Origin: Peribacillus kribbensis DSM 17871
GTDB taxonomy: Bacteria; Bacillota; Bacilli; Bacillales; DSM-1321
Assembly (NCBI RefSeq): GCF_000430765.1
Contig: NZ_KE387237.1
Coordinates: 1 to 64,000 of the forward strand
Reading direction: 5' to 3'
Length of the DNA: 64,000 nucleotides
The notes under the pieces: generated by a model
What the model saw: the letters and a program-made list of their open reading frames with translations, nothing else
The model's database searches: none
Told to the model about the DNA's origin: nothing
In this document: positions 47,933 to 57,570 of the stretch, one piece after another
Numbering within the stretch: position 1 is the first letter of the stretch
Layout: every line of letters starts with the position of its first letter
Made by a program: the position numbers and the translations under genes

Positions 47933-49201
47933 TCAGTGGCTTTTACTATATAATGCGGCGTTCAGGCCGGCCAGTCTTCCTGTAACCAGTGCGGAAGTTA
48001 TATTATAGCCCCCTGTATAGCCGTGGATATCCAGGACTTCGCCGCAGAAATACAATCCATCCGTGAATTTGGAGGACATTTCCTTTGGATGAATTTCCTT
48101 GACCGATACTCCACCTCCTGTCACAAAAGCTTTTTCAAGGGAGAGCGTGCCGTTTACCTGGAAAGTGAATTCCTTGATTTCGTTCACAAAGCTTCTGATC
48201 TTTTCATGAGAGACCACCGTACCCTGAGCCTGCAGGTCAATTCCTGCCCTTTCCAGCAAGAAATGAAGATATCTTTCTGGCAGAAGGCTTTTTAGCGTGT
48301 TTTTCACTGCCTTTTTCGGTTCATCCTTCAGCATTTTGAAGATGGATTGAAATAGTTCTTCTTTGTTCTGTCCCGGCAGTGCATCCAGCTTCATCGTTAC
48401 GGAAGAAAGGCTCCACTTTTTCATGGCTTTCACGACAAATTGGCTGCAGCGAAGGACAGCGGGGCCTGATATTCCGAAATGGGTAAAAATCATATCCATT
48501 TGATGAGTGATCAATGGCTTGCCTTTTGGATTCAAAACACTCAGGGCCACATTTTGTAAAGATAATCCCTGGAGGGTCTTTTGTTTAATGAAAGGCTCTG
48601 CTGATGTTACAGGAACCTCGGTAGGGAAGAGGTCAGTGATCGTATGACCGGCTTTTTCTGCCCAGGCATAGCCATCTCCTGTGGAGCCCGTATGCGGTAC
48701 GGATTTTCCTCCGACGGCTATAACAGCCGCTTTGGCAGCAATTTTTTGTCCATCCTTCAATTCCACTCCAATCACCCTGCCATCTTCGTATACTACTTCT
48801 TTAACAGGTGAATTGGTATAGATGGTGACTTTTAAATCATGAAGTCTGTCAATTAAAGCATCGACAACATTCTGGGCCTTGTCAGTTATAGGAAACATCC
48901 TGCCGTGATCTTCTTCCTTCAAGGAAATGCCCAGGTTCTCAAAAAAACGGATGATGTCTTCATTATTAAACTCCGAAAAGGCGCTGTATAAGAATCGGCC
49001 ATTTCCCGGTATATGCTTTACGATTTCATCAATGGGAAGGCGGTTGGTGACATTGCACCGGCCGCCTCCGGATATCGCCAGCTTCCGGCCCAGCTTCTGG
49101 CCCTTATCGATCAGCAGGACCCGTGCCCCTTTTTCTCCTGCGGCAATAGCCGACATGAGACCCGACGGGCCGCCGCCGATAACGATTACATCAAATTCCA
49201 T
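47933..49201 (-). CDS. ytfP: FAD-dependent oxidoreductase YtfP (HI0933/BaiN family)
   Basis: 422 aa flavoprotein: FAD-binding GGGPSG at 9-14 with the acidic end of the second strand (LLIDKG), the family signature [11 protein letters not shown], and the C-terminal FAD block [19 protein letters not shown]. Function in vivo unknown. The last residues of the gene approach the quinone reductase gene on the same strand. ATG at 49201 with AGGATG 8 nt upstream. Confidence 0.9.
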   Translation of the reverse strand: MEFDVIVIGGGPSGLMSAIAAGEKGARVLLIDKGQKLGRKLAISGGGRCNVTNRLPIDEIVKHIPGNGRFLYSAFSEFNNEDIIRFFENLGISLKEEDHGRMFPITDKAQNVVDALIDRLHDLKVTIYTNSPVKEVVYEDGRVIGVELKDGQKIAAKAAVIAVGGKSVPHTGSTGDGYAWAEKAGHTITDLFPTEVPVTSAEPFIKQKTLQGLSLQNVALSVLNPKGKPLITHQMDMIFTHFGISGPAVLRCSQFVVKAMKKWSLSSVTMKLDALPGQNKEELFQSIFKMLKDEPKKAVKNTLKSLLPERYLHFLLERAGIDLQAQGTVVSHEKIRSFVNEIKEFTFQVNGTLSLEKAFVTGGGVSVKEIHPKEMSSKFTDGLYFCGEVLDIHGYTGGYNITSALVTGRLAGLNAALYSKSH

Positions 49202-49519
49202 TTATATATCATCCTATCTTTGCTTAATATCCACTATTTATAAATTCCTTTAGTTTCTTTTCATTTATACAGCGATAGAAAAGGTTATTTCTATTATAAT
49301 CCATTCAATACTTATAAAAAACTTTTCAGAGTTGGTCGAAAGCTTGTAAATTCTTCACTGGAATAATATTCTCTGTTTGTAAATAGGCATTCTCTTCAAG
49401 TAAACTGTAGTAGGTTCTATTATTTTTTGATGTAAAAGGGTTTTGATATCTGGGAAACAAGTCATTTATGTTATGATTAAAAGCGTGTTTAATTTGTTTC
49501 TTACATAGGAAGGGATCAT

Positions 49520-51130
49520 ATGTCATCTAAGCTTGTAAGGGGCACCTTTGTTCTTACGGTAGGAATGGTCTTATCTAAAGTTCTGGGCCTTCTTTATGTT
49601 ATTCCATTTGATGCAATTGTCGGCGTGAAAGGTTTTGAATTATATCAGTATGCGTATGTACCGTATACGATTTTTATCAGTATTGCCACTGCCGGTGTAC
49701 CTTTGGCAGTTTCTAAGTTTATAGCAAAGTATAATTCTTTAGGCGAATACCAGGTAGGCAGGAAGCTCTTTAAATCCGGGCTGAAGGTAATGATGACTAC
49801 CGGGCTGCTCGCTTTTATCATCCTCTACCTTCTTGCTCCAATTTTTGCTGAAGCAAGCGATACGCAAAACTTTACTGTTGCTGAGGTAACAGAGGTGATC
49901 AGGGCTGTCAGCTTTGCGCTCATCTTGATTCCTTTCATGAGCCTGATAAGAGGTTTTTTCCAGGGGCATGATTCCATGGGGCCTACAGCTGTTTCGCAGG
50001 TTATTGAGCAGCTTATCAGGGTAATAGTCCTCTTGGGCGGTACGTATTTCGTTTTAAGGGTAATGGATGGGAACCTGGTGACTGCCATAAGTGTCGCCAC
50101 CTTTGCTGCCTTTATTGGGGCCGTGGGCAGCCTGGCTGTTCTAATCTGGTATTGGGTAAAAAGGAAGTCTTATCTGGACAAGCTTTTAGAAGAAGATAAG
50201 GGGACTATGCAAATTTCTTTAAAAGAAATATATAAAGAAATTATTATATATGCCATCCCATTTGTTTTTGTTGGAATTGCTATGCCTTTATTCCAGTGGA
50301 TTGATACCCTTACTTTTAATAGAGCAATGATAGATGCTGGAGTTTCCGGAAAAGAAGCAGGAAATGCCCTTGGAATTTTGAATGTGAATGCACAAAAATT
50401 AGTAATCATTCCGATGACACTGGCAACAGGATTTTCACTGAGCCTTGTTCCAAATGTAACAAGGGCATTTGTTGAAAATAAATATCATGCCTTTACCAAT
50501 CATTTGAACCAGGCAATTCAGATATTGTTGTTCTTAACCCTGCCAGCTGTTGTAGGAATGTCACTATTGGCCAAGCCGGTATTTTCAGTTTTTTATGGAT
50601 ATGACAAGCTGGGTGTAGAAGTGCTGCAGGCCTATGCACCAGCGGCCATCCTGTTTGCGCTGTTTTCCATCAGCGCCGCTGTCCTGCAGGGAATCAACCA
50701 GCAGCGATTTACGATTCTAAGCCTCATGGTCGGAATCCTCTTGAAGCTGAGCTTGAATATCCCTCTGATCCATATGTTCCAGACAAAAGGATCCATCTAC
50801 TCTACGAGTATCGGATATTTAGCCGCAAGCTTAATTAATTTATATGTAATTTATTACTTCACAGGCTATCGTTACTCACTCGTCATCCGAAGGACCATCC
50901 TGATGGGATTGATCACCTTCTGTATGGCTATTGCGGTTATTCTGGTCCGTGGCAGCCTTGGGCATCTATTAAATGCCGAGGGACGTCTTCAGGCCCTGAT
51001 CATTATTATTCTGTGTGCTGCCGCTGGGGCCATTGTCTATTTCCTGCTGTCCTTAAAAACAAAAATTGCTCAAAAGCTGTTCGGGGCAAGAATAGACCGG
51101 CTGCAGCAGAAACTTAAATTAAAAGCGTGA
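49520..51130 (+). CDS. ytgP: Lipid II flippase MurJ homologue YtgP
   Basis: 536 aa polytopic membrane protein of the MOP/MVF superfamily with about 14 hydrophobic helices. In B. subtilis YtgP (MurJ) moves the peptidoglycan precursor lipid II across the membrane, redundantly with Amj. The N-terminal GMVLSKVLGLLYVIPF block and charged central cavity residues (for example R in MSLIRGFFQG) fit. ATG at 49520 behind AGGAAGGG. Single-gene unit. A SpoVB-type paralogue cannot be fully excluded. Confidence 0.88.
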   Translation: MSSKLVRGTFVLTVGMVLSKVLGLLYVIPFDAIVGVKGFELYQYAYVPYTIFISIATAGVPLAVSKFIAKYNSLGEYQVGRKLFKSGLKVMMTTGLLAFIILYLLAPIFAEASDTQNFTVAEVTEVIRAVSFALILIPFMSLIRGFFQGHDSMGPTAVSQVIEQLIRVIVLLGGTYFVLRVMDGNLVTAISVATFAAFIGAVGSLAVLIWYWVKRKSYLDKLLEEDKGTMQISLKEIYKEIIIYAIPFVFVGIAMPLFQWIDTLTFNRAMIDAGVSGKEAGNALGILNVNAQKLVIIPMTLATGFSLSLVPNVTRAFVENKYHAFTNHLNQAIQILLFLTLPAVVGMSLLAKPVFSVFYGYDKLGVEVLQAYAPAAILFALFSISAAVLQGINQQRFTILSLMVGILLKLSLNIPLIHMFQTKGSIYSTSIGYLAASLINLYVIYYFTGYRYSLVIRRTILMGLITFCMAIAVILVRGSLGHLLNAEGRLQALIIIILCAAAGAIVYFLLSLKTKIAQKLFGARIDRLQQKLKLKA

Positions 51131-51151
51131 GCTAATTGGATTGCCTATAAT

Positions 51152-51191
51152 AGGAGTTCGGATTGATACTAGTCCGAACTCCTTTTTTTTG
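51152..51191 (+). terminator. Terminator of ytgP
   Basis: Perfect 11-bp stem AGGAGTTCGGA with TCCGAACTCCT (51152-51162 with 51173-51183), then seven T. Confidence 0.93.
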
Positions 51192-51541
51192 TGAATATCT
51201 ATCGGTTTCTGCGTCGGAATCAAATATGAGATTTCTATCATTTGGGGCAGGTGGGATATTTTCGTTGGGAGAGTGATCCTGATTTAAGATCATAAACATT
51301 CCACCCATATGTCAGCCTGCACTCCTAACCCCTCGGATAAACATTGACAGTCTTTACACAACCTCTTACTATTTTAAGAGTTAATGCCAAGCAATAGATG
51401 GGCAGTTCCTTTTTCATAAGTTCCTTAGCTGAGGGGAAAATACTTATTATGCCTTTGAATTAACAGCTTAGCCAGAACACTCGGCAAACATTAGGCTGGT
51501 AAAGAGCTGTTATCTTCAGTACTGAGAGGATGAGGATTTAG
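51192..51541. other. Gene-free stretch before rsuA with a possible leader hairpin
   Basis: 350 bases without a gene. A long imperfect hairpin is visible just before the gene: TAACAGCT (51461-51468) with AGCTGTTA (51505-51512), and an inner GCCAG/CTGG pairing. No T run follows. No riboswitch class recognised. Confidence 0.4.
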
Positions 51542-52276
51542 ATGAGATTAGATAAATTGCTTGCCAATATGGGATATGGGACCCGCACAGAGGTTAAGAA
51601 AATACTTAAGGGCGGAAATGTCAAGGTGAATGATGCTGCTGCCAAGGATCCGAAACAGCAGGTTGATCCTGCCAAAGATGAGGTTATGATTTTTGGGGAA
51701 AGAGTGGAGTATCGGGAATTCATCTATTTAATGATGAATAAGCCTCAGGGAGTTTTATCGGCAACTGAAGATGCCTCTCAGGGAACGGTCATTGACCTTC
51801 TGGAGCCTCAGGATGCTGTTTTTGAGCCGTTTCCGGTAGGAAGGCTGGATAAGGACACCGAGGGCCTCCTGCTGTTAACAAATGATGGACAGCTTTCCCA
51901 TCAGCTGCTGTCCCCTAAAAAACATGTAACGAAAACCTATTTCGCGGTCATTGAAGGAAGAGTTACAGAAGAGGATGTGGAAATATTCAGCCAGGGTGTG
52001 GACCTCGAGGATGGCTACCATACAAAGCCAGCCATTTTAAAGATAGTGAAGCAGGGAGACCTGAGTGATATTGAAGTGACCATTACAGAGGGGAAATATC
52101 ACCAGGTAAAAAGAATGTTTGCTTCAGTTGGAAAAAGAGTGGTGTACTTAAAAAGAATATCAATGGGGCCGCTTCCTTTGGATGAGGATTTGGAGCTGGG
52201 AGAATATAGGGAGCTGACAGATGAGGAGATTACTCAGCTGAAGGGCGGACAAGAGGAAGAAAACAAAAAGAAGTGA
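51542..52276 (+). CDS. rsuA: Pseudouridine synthase RsuA family (16S rRNA U516)
   Basis: 244 aa: N-terminal S4 RNA-binding domain (about 1-58), then the catalytic domain with D103 in GRLDKDTEGLLLL and the KxYFAVIEG block. Isomerises a uridine in 16S rRNA; corresponds to YtzG in B. subtilis. ATG at 51542 behind GAGGA. The stop codon is part of the terminator stem. Confidence 0.92.
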   Translation: MRLDKLLANMGYGTRTEVKKILKGGNVKVNDAAAKDPKQQVDPAKDEVMIFGERVEYREFIYLMMNKPQGVLSATEDASQGTVIDLLEPQDAVFEPFPVGRLDKDTEGLLLLTNDGQLSHQLLSPKKHVTKTYFAVIEGRVTEEDVEIFSQGVDLEDGYHTKPAILKIVKQGDLSDIEVTITEGKYHQVKRMFASVGKRVVYLKRISMGPLPLDEDLELGEYRELTDEEITQLKGGQEEENKKK

Positions 52277-52294
52277 GCAAAATCACTTCTTTTT
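52266..52294. terminator. Terminator of rsuA
   Basis: Stem AAAAGAAGTGA with TCACTTCTTTT around GCAAAA; its left arm contains the rsuA stop codon. It may also serve ytzE from the other side. Confidence 0.9.
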
Positions 52295-52328
52295 ACATAT
52301 AAAATGAAATTTAGTTGTATATACGTAA

Positions 52329-52550
52329 TCAGGAGGTCAGTTTTACTTTCTTTTCTGTCGTTGTCCAGACTCCCCTGGTTGGGCTTGTAATAAGGTCATT
52401 ATAAGCCAGAACATTCAAATCCCGCTGGATCGTCCTTGGAGTGATGCCAAATTCTTCTACAAGGTCTTGTGTTGAGACTGTACCTTTTCTCCTTATAAAT
52501 ACATACATGGATTTGATACGTGTTAACATTCGATTTGTTGAAGGTTTCAC
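52329..52550 (-). CDS. ytzE: DeoR-type helix-turn-helix regulator YtzE
   Basis: 73 aa: only the N-terminal winged HTH of DeoR proteins (GTVSTQDLVEEFGITPRTIQ as the DNA-binding helices), without the sugar-phosphate sensor domain. This short form is normal for YtzE. GTG at 52550 with AAGGAG 7 nt upstream; the frame extends 26 codons upstream without family similarity. Target genes unknown. Convergent with rsuA. Confidence 0.88.
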   Translation of the reverse strand: MKPSTNRMLTRIKSMYVFIRRKGTVSTQDLVEEFGITPRTIQRDLNVLAYNDLITSPTRGVWTTTEKKVKLTS

Positions 52551-52930
52551 AGAACCACTCCTTAAATTTATTCCATAGGCTGACATTAAATCATACAAAA
52601 TATGAGTCTTAATTCTTGCCGTATGCAATTTTCTTTGAGAAGCCCCAGCCCTTTCTGAAAATAGTTTGTTCTTTATAATTGTAACGAATTAAAGTGCTGA
52701 GTGCTATAAATTTACATAATATTAATTTTCTTTTTCTTTTATCCTTATTAATATATGCGTAAACCAAGCAAATCATTCTAAACCTGGGAATTAATCTCTC
52801 AAAGTAAGGCGCGCTAGTAAACGGGCTGGGTGGATTGCTGGCGGAAAATGCTATACTTATTACATAAAGCAAAGTTGTGAAAAAAAGAATGTGTCTTTTA
52901 TTGTTGTCAATTACTTAGCAGGAGGTACAT
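52551..52930. other. Divergent ytzE-pepV control region
   Basis: 380 bases, AT-rich, with no gene on either strand that I can support. An extended -10 promoter (TG-C-TATACT, 52849-52857) lies about 70 nt before pepV. No inverted repeat strong enough to call an operator. Confidence 0.45.
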
Positions 52931-54346
52931 ATGGAAAACGGGATGAACTTAAAACAGGAAGTGGAGAAAAGAAAGGAAGATTTGATCAGGGATACTAAAA
53001 GCCTTTTGGCTATCAGGAGTGTACTTGAGGAGGATGAAGATGGGACACCTGAAGCTCCTTTTGGAAAGGGGATTCAGGAAGCCCTTGAATTCATGCTTGA
53101 ACTTGGTGAAAAGGATGGCTTTACGGTAAAAAACGTGGACAATTATGCGGCACACATTGAGATGGGACAGGGAGACGAAATCGTCGGGATTTTATGCCAT
53201 CTTGATGTTGTCCCTGAAGGTGACGGATGGTCATCAGACCCGTATGCAGCAGAAATCCGTGATGGAAGAATTTATGCTCGGGGCGCGCTCGATGATAAGG
53301 GCCCTACGATGACGGCCTATTATGCCATGAAAATGATAAAAGAATTGAACTTGCCATTAAATAAGCGGGTGAGAATGATTTTGGGGACAGATGAGGAAAC
53401 GCAATGGCGGTGTGTGGATCATTACTTTGAAAAAGAAGAAATGCCGAGCCTCGGCTTTGCGCCAGATGCTGATTTCCCTATCATTTATGCTGAGAAAGGC
53501 ATCTGGGATATGCAGCTGACCCAGAAATCAGAGAATACTTCAGAAAACGCTGAAATAAATGTCCTGGAATTTGCATCAGGAAGACGGCTGAATATGGTTC
53601 CTGATTATGCCGTGGCTAAAGTACAGACAGGCAGCTTCAAAGAAATGCAGAGAGCCTTTGAGACCTTTCTGCAGAAGCATGAACTAAAGGGGAAAATCCA
53701 GGAAGGCACAGATGCCTTCGTGCTTGAAATTGATGGCGTGTCCGCACATGGTGCTGAGCCGGATAATGGGGTTAATGCGGGCTTGTATCTGGCTGCTTTC
53801 TTATCGGGTCTCAATCTGTCTGAGCAGGCAAAAAGATACTTCACATTTCTGCATGATCACTTCTTTGGGGATTCCAGGGGAAGGAAGCTCGGAATGGATT
53901 CGAGCGATGACATTACAGGAGACCTTACCATCAATGTGGGTACAATGAAATATACCAAAGAAAAAGGCGGGAAGGCCGGCCTCAATTTCCGTTATCCCGT
54001 TTCTTATAATTACGAACAAGGAAGCAGGGCAATGGAAACCAAGGTTGCTGAAGCAGGCTTTGAGCTCACAACGGTTTCTCATAATGCTTCCCATCATATA
54101 GATGCAGACAGCTTCCTCATTCAGACCCTGAAAAAGGTATATGAAGAGGAAACAGGGGATAAAGCGGAACTGATCGCTATCGGAGGAGGAACCTATGCAA
54201 GGTCCCTGAAGCAGGGAGTTGCCTTTGGCCCTCTATTCCCAGGCAGGGAAGAAAGAGCCCATCAATTTGACGAGTTCATTGAAATTGAAGATATGCTGAA
54301 GGCAGCCGTCATTTATGCCAAGGCGATCTTGGAGCTTGCGAAGTAG
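52931..54346 (+). CDS. pepV: Dipeptidase PepV (YtjP)
   Basis: 471 aa cytoplasmic M20 zinc metallopeptidase: metal ligands in HLDVVPEGDGW (first His), ARGALDDKGP (bridging Asp) and GTDEET (catalytic Glu), with a lid domain inserted at about 185-330 and a final His near ERAHQFDE. Cleaves dipeptides during peptide use. ATG at 52931 with AGGAGG 5 nt upstream; ATG at 52943 is possible. Confidence 0.93.
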   Translation: MENGMNLKQEVEKRKEDLIRDTKSLLAIRSVLEEDEDGTPEAPFGKGIQEALEFMLELGEKDGFTVKNVDNYAAHIEMGQGDEIVGILCHLDVVPEGDGWSSDPYAAEIRDGRIYARGALDDKGPTMTAYYAMKMIKELNLPLNKRVRMILGTDEETQWRCVDHYFEKEEMPSLGFAPDADFPIIYAEKGIWDMQLTQKSENTSENAEINVLEFASGRRLNMVPDYAVAKVQTGSFKEMQRAFETFLQKHELKGKIQEGTDAFVLEIDGVSAHGAEPDNGVNAGLYLAAFLSGLNLSEQAKRYFTFLHDHFFGDSRGRKLGMDSSDDITGDLTINVGTMKYTKEKGGKAGLNFRYPVSYNYEQGSRAMETKVAEAGFELTTVSHNASHHIDADSFLIQTLKKVYEEETGDKAELIAIGGGTYARSLKQGVAFGPLFPGREERAHQFDEFIEIEDMLKAAVIYAKAILELAK

Positions 54347-54360
54347 TAAAGGCCATAAAA

Positions 54361-54404
54361 TAACAAAAAGGATGCAGCCATCAATGCTGCATCCTTTTGT
54401 TACT
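54361..54404. terminator. Bidirectional terminator between pepV and the YhgE/Pip gene
   Basis: 17-bp stem TAACAAAA-GGATGCAGC with GCTGCATCC-TTTTGTTA (one bulged A), 7-nt loop. Confidence 0.92.
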
Positions 54405-56705
54405 TTATTCAGTCATCTGTTCCTGAAGGCCGCCTTTTTTGAACTTTAGAATAAAGCAGCTCAGAGTCGCAAGCATTGCAGCAGCCAGGAATATGATTAA
54501 GACAGTGATGTTATGCCACATGAAGTCAAAATCACCGGTTGAGATAATGGTTCTGAATCCTGCGACCGAGTAGGTCATAGGAAGGTATTTGGCGATGTGC
54601 TGCAGGACTTGCGGCACAAGTTCGATTGGATACGTTCCTGCGCTGGAGATCAGCTGCAAGACCAGAACGAGTATGGCCATGAATCGGCCGGGATTGTCCA
54701 GTGCCGTAACAAGGAATTGGACGATCGCCAGGAATGTCCAGCTGGTGAGGATGCTGAGCATGATAAAGTATGGAATACTTTGGACTTCAAGACCCAGGGC
54801 CAAAAGAAGGACAGCATCTGCCAGGAGGGCCTGGAATATACCGATGACCAGAACCACGCCTGCTTTTCCTGCAAACCAGCTGAAGCCGCTTTTAGGCAAT
54901 AAAGCTGGTTTCCTCATTGGGAATATGACGGATGTCACCAGGGATCCTACGAATAAGCTTAATGGCAGGAAGTAAGGAGCGAAACCTGTTCCGTAATTGG
55001 GAACGTGGTGAAGTCTTTCCTCCTTTATGGATACTGGCTTAGCAAACATATCATACACAGAATTATTCGCTTTGACTTTTCCAGTTTCCTCGGCTCCATC
55101 CTTTAATTTTCCTTGAAGCTCCTGAGCACCGGATGACAGCTTATCCATGCCGCTGACCAAAGATCCGCTTCCTCCGTTAAGCTGGTCCATTCCGTTCAAC
55201 AGGGTGCGGGATCCAGTGGAGAGCTGGTCCATTCCATTTACCAGCTGGTCAGCTCCGCCTGATAATTTTTCAGCACCCCTTGCTAATTTTGCGGAGCCTT
55301 GATATAAACCATCCGCTCCTGCTTCCAGTTTATTTGAACCTTCCTCAAGTGAATCGAGTCCCGAAGCAAGGTTCAAGCTTCCGTCCTTCAACTTTTGGCC
55401 GGCAGTTTTGGCTTCATTCAGCTTTTCTCCATATTGAGAGAGACCAAGAACGATGCTTTGCTGCCCGCTGTCAGCCTGGCTCGCTCCATCCGCAAGCTTA
55501 TCACTGCCGCTCTTGATCTGTGAGGCAGAAGAAGTGAGGCCGTTTAATCCGCCTGTTACCTGCTGGCTGCCATCCGCCAGCTTTTGGAGCTCCTCTTTTA
55601 AGAGGGTAAGCTGGGCCTTGGACTCAGGATCGCCTGCTGCTTTTATCATGGCATCTACCTGTGTGACTGCCTGGCTTAATCCGCCGCTTACCCGTTCAGA
55701 TCCCGACTGGGTCTGTTTAGCGCCTTCCTGCCATTTTGATAAGCTGGTTGAAAGCTGGGCTGCGCCTCCGCTCAGGTCCTTCGTTCCTCCCTGAACCTTT
55801 TCAGCTCCCTGCAGCAGCTTGGTCTGGCCATCCTTCAATCGATCAAAACCTCCGCTGAACTGATCAATGCCTGAGGCAAGGTTACGGGCACTCTGGGAGG
55901 CGGAATGAATACCGCTGGTAAAGGTAATGGAGTTTTCAGCAAGCTTTTTCAGGTTCTCCTCGAGGGACTTCGATCCTGTTTCAACACTTGCTATTCCATC
56001 CTTGATATTTTTCGATCCGATTAACGCTGTATGAATTCCATCCTCTAAGGATGCAGCGCCTTCTTCCGCAGAGTGAATGCCTTTTTGAATCGAGCCTGCA
56101 CCATTTTTAGCAGAGTCGATTCCATTATGGAGCTCTCCGGCTCCTTCGCTTGCATCCTTAAATCCTGTTGAAACATCCTTGATATTTTTAAGCATAGACT
56201 CGGCATACGTTCTGGTCACTGCGCTTGAAACTTCTTGTTTTATTTTTTCTACAGCAGAATCCCCGATTTTAGAGGTCAGGTAGTTGGACCCTTCATTAGG
56301 AGTATAGATCATTTCAAGATTTTTAGGATCCTCGGACTGCAGAGTAGCGGCATCTTTAGAAAAATCCTCTGGAATCTCCAGTTTCATATAATACTTTTGG
56401 TCCTGAAGACCTCTGTCCGCCTGCTCTTTGGATACGAAGTGCCAGTCGAAATTCTTCTTGTCCTTTAATTTCTTCACTAAATCCTGACCAACCGTCAGTT
56501 TTTTTCCATTATAATCTGCGCCTTTATCCTGATTGACTACGGCAACCGGCAGCTGATCCACCTTGCCATAGGGATCCCAAAAGGCCCATAGGTAAGCGCC
56601 TGAATAAATCAAGGGGATAAATAATATGGCGATGACAGCAATGAGCAGCTTTCTAGTTTTAAAGATTTGCAGATACTCACCTTTCAACGAACGCAGTGCT
56701 GACAT
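54405..56705 (-). CDS. YhgE/Pip family membrane protein
   Basis: 766 aa. One N-terminal transmembrane helix (about 20-42), a long extracytoplasmic region, then about five transmembrane helices from residue 560 (ABC-2-like). Residues about 180-530 are a coiled repeat with Gly every 7 or 11 residues (for example GADQLVNGMDQLSTGSRTL). Relatives include phage infection protein Pip of lactococci and ESX/type VII-associated YhgE. Function unknown here; no type VII or TetR gene is adjacent. ATG at 56705 with AAGGTG 5 nt upstream. Confidence 0.87.
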   Translation of the reverse strand: MSALRSLKGEYLQIFKTRKLLIAVIAILFIPLIYSGAYLWAFWDPYGKVDQLPVAVVNQDKGADYNGKKLTVGQDLVKKLKDKKNFDWHFVSKEQADRGLQDQKYYMKLEIPEDFSKDAATLQSEDPKNLEMIYTPNEGSNYLTSKIGDSAVEKIKQEVSSAVTRTYAESMLKNIKDVSTGFKDASEGAGELHNGIDSAKNGAGSIQKGIHSAEEGAASLEDGIHTALIGSKNIKDGIASVETGSKSLEENLKKLAENSITFTSGIHSASQSARNLASGIDQFSGGFDRLKDGQTKLLQGAEKVQGGTKDLSGGAAQLSTSLSKWQEGAKQTQSGSERVSGGLSQAVTQVDAMIKAAGDPESKAQLTLLKEELQKLADGSQQVTGGLNGLTSSASQIKSGSDKLADGASQADSGQQSIVLGLSQYGEKLNEAKTAGQKLKDGSLNLASGLDSLEEGSNKLEAGADGLYQGSAKLARGAEKLSGGADQLVNGMDQLSTGSRTLLNGMDQLNGGSGSLVSGMDKLSSGAQELQGKLKDGAEETGKVKANNSVYDMFAKPVSIKEERLHHVPNYGTGFAPYFLPLSLFVGSLVTSVIFPMRKPALLPKSGFSWFAGKAGVVLVIGIFQALLADAVLLLALGLEVQSIPYFIMLSILTSWTFLAIVQFLVTALDNPGRFMAILVLVLQLISSAGTYPIELVPQVLQHIAKYLPMTYSVAGFRTIISTGDFDFMWHNITVLIIFLAAAMLATLSCFILKFKKGGLQEQMTE

Positions 56706-56984
56706 AAGTTCACCTTGCCTTCCAGTTATTAAAATAAATGACTGTTTTATTCATATGGTCAAAGAAGCTAAAAAAAATAGGGAATGGCCCTTGGCTGCTT
56801 TGATTAGGATTTTAAAATGACTAAATTTCGAAACCAGTCATATTTCATTATAAAAATATATCACACCCATCACAAGTAAACAACTAATTATAGCCGGTTT
56901 TAGGGAAAGCTATAAAGGAAAGGCAGCCCTATTTATCATCCGCTTTAATCTGGTAAAATAATGAGTTGTACAGGAAGGAAGGAT

Positions 56985-57533
56985 ATGGATATGCATTCAA
57001 ACCATTTTTTTGCAATAAAGTTTCCGACGCAAATTAATAGTAAGATTGATGAAAAAGCCATGGAATTGAAAAAGGAACATTCATTTAATAAATGGCTTCA
57101 TCCTGACGATTATCATATTACCTTGGCTTTTTTGGGGAAAATTGAAGAGAACAAGCTGAGTAGAGCTTTGGAGAGCATCAAGCATATCTGCAGCGAACAA
57201 ACGCCGTTTGGTATCGAGTTGTCTGGTATCGGAACCTTCGGGCGGGAAAGCTCACCCAGAATATTATGGGCTGGTGTAGTTCTGGAGCCTGAATTAGCAG
57301 CACTTCAGGCGAAAATCTATAAGGCTTGTTCGGGGGCGGGGTTTGAACTGGATAAAAAACCGTTCAAACCGCATATTACAATAGCCAGAAAATTTATCGG
57401 CACTGAATTTAACAAATCATCATTAGGGTCCTTTCACTCTCATTTTGAGGCGGACGGGGTGGTTCTCTATAAAACGAATATGGGCCAGAGCCCAAGCTAT
57501 GAAACAGTGGAGGAATTTCCGTTCGGGAGCTAA
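56985..57533 (+). CDS. thpR: RNA 2',3'-cyclic phosphodiesterase ThpR (YtlP)
   Basis: 182 aa 2H phosphoesterase: two HxTx motifs, H44-I-T-L and a second HITIAR near residue 128. Hydrolyses 2',3'-cyclic phosphate RNA ends; older name 2'-5' RNA ligase. The ATG at 56985 and the ATG at 56991 share a GGAAGGAAGG site; either is possible. The frame's first ATG at 56961 has no ribosome binding site. ytlQ follows 37 nt on. Confidence 0.88.
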   Translation: MDMHSNHFFAIKFPTQINSKIDEKAMELKKEHSFNKWLHPDDYHITLAFLGKIEENKLSRALESIKHICSEQTPFGIELSGIGTFGRESSPRILWAGVVLEPELAALQAKIYKACSGAGFELDKKPFKPHITIARKFIGTEFNKSSLGSFHSHFEADGVVLYKTNMGQSPSYETVEEFPFGS

Positions 57534-57570
57534 GACAGCATGAAATATCTTTGGAAAAGGGGCAAAGAAA

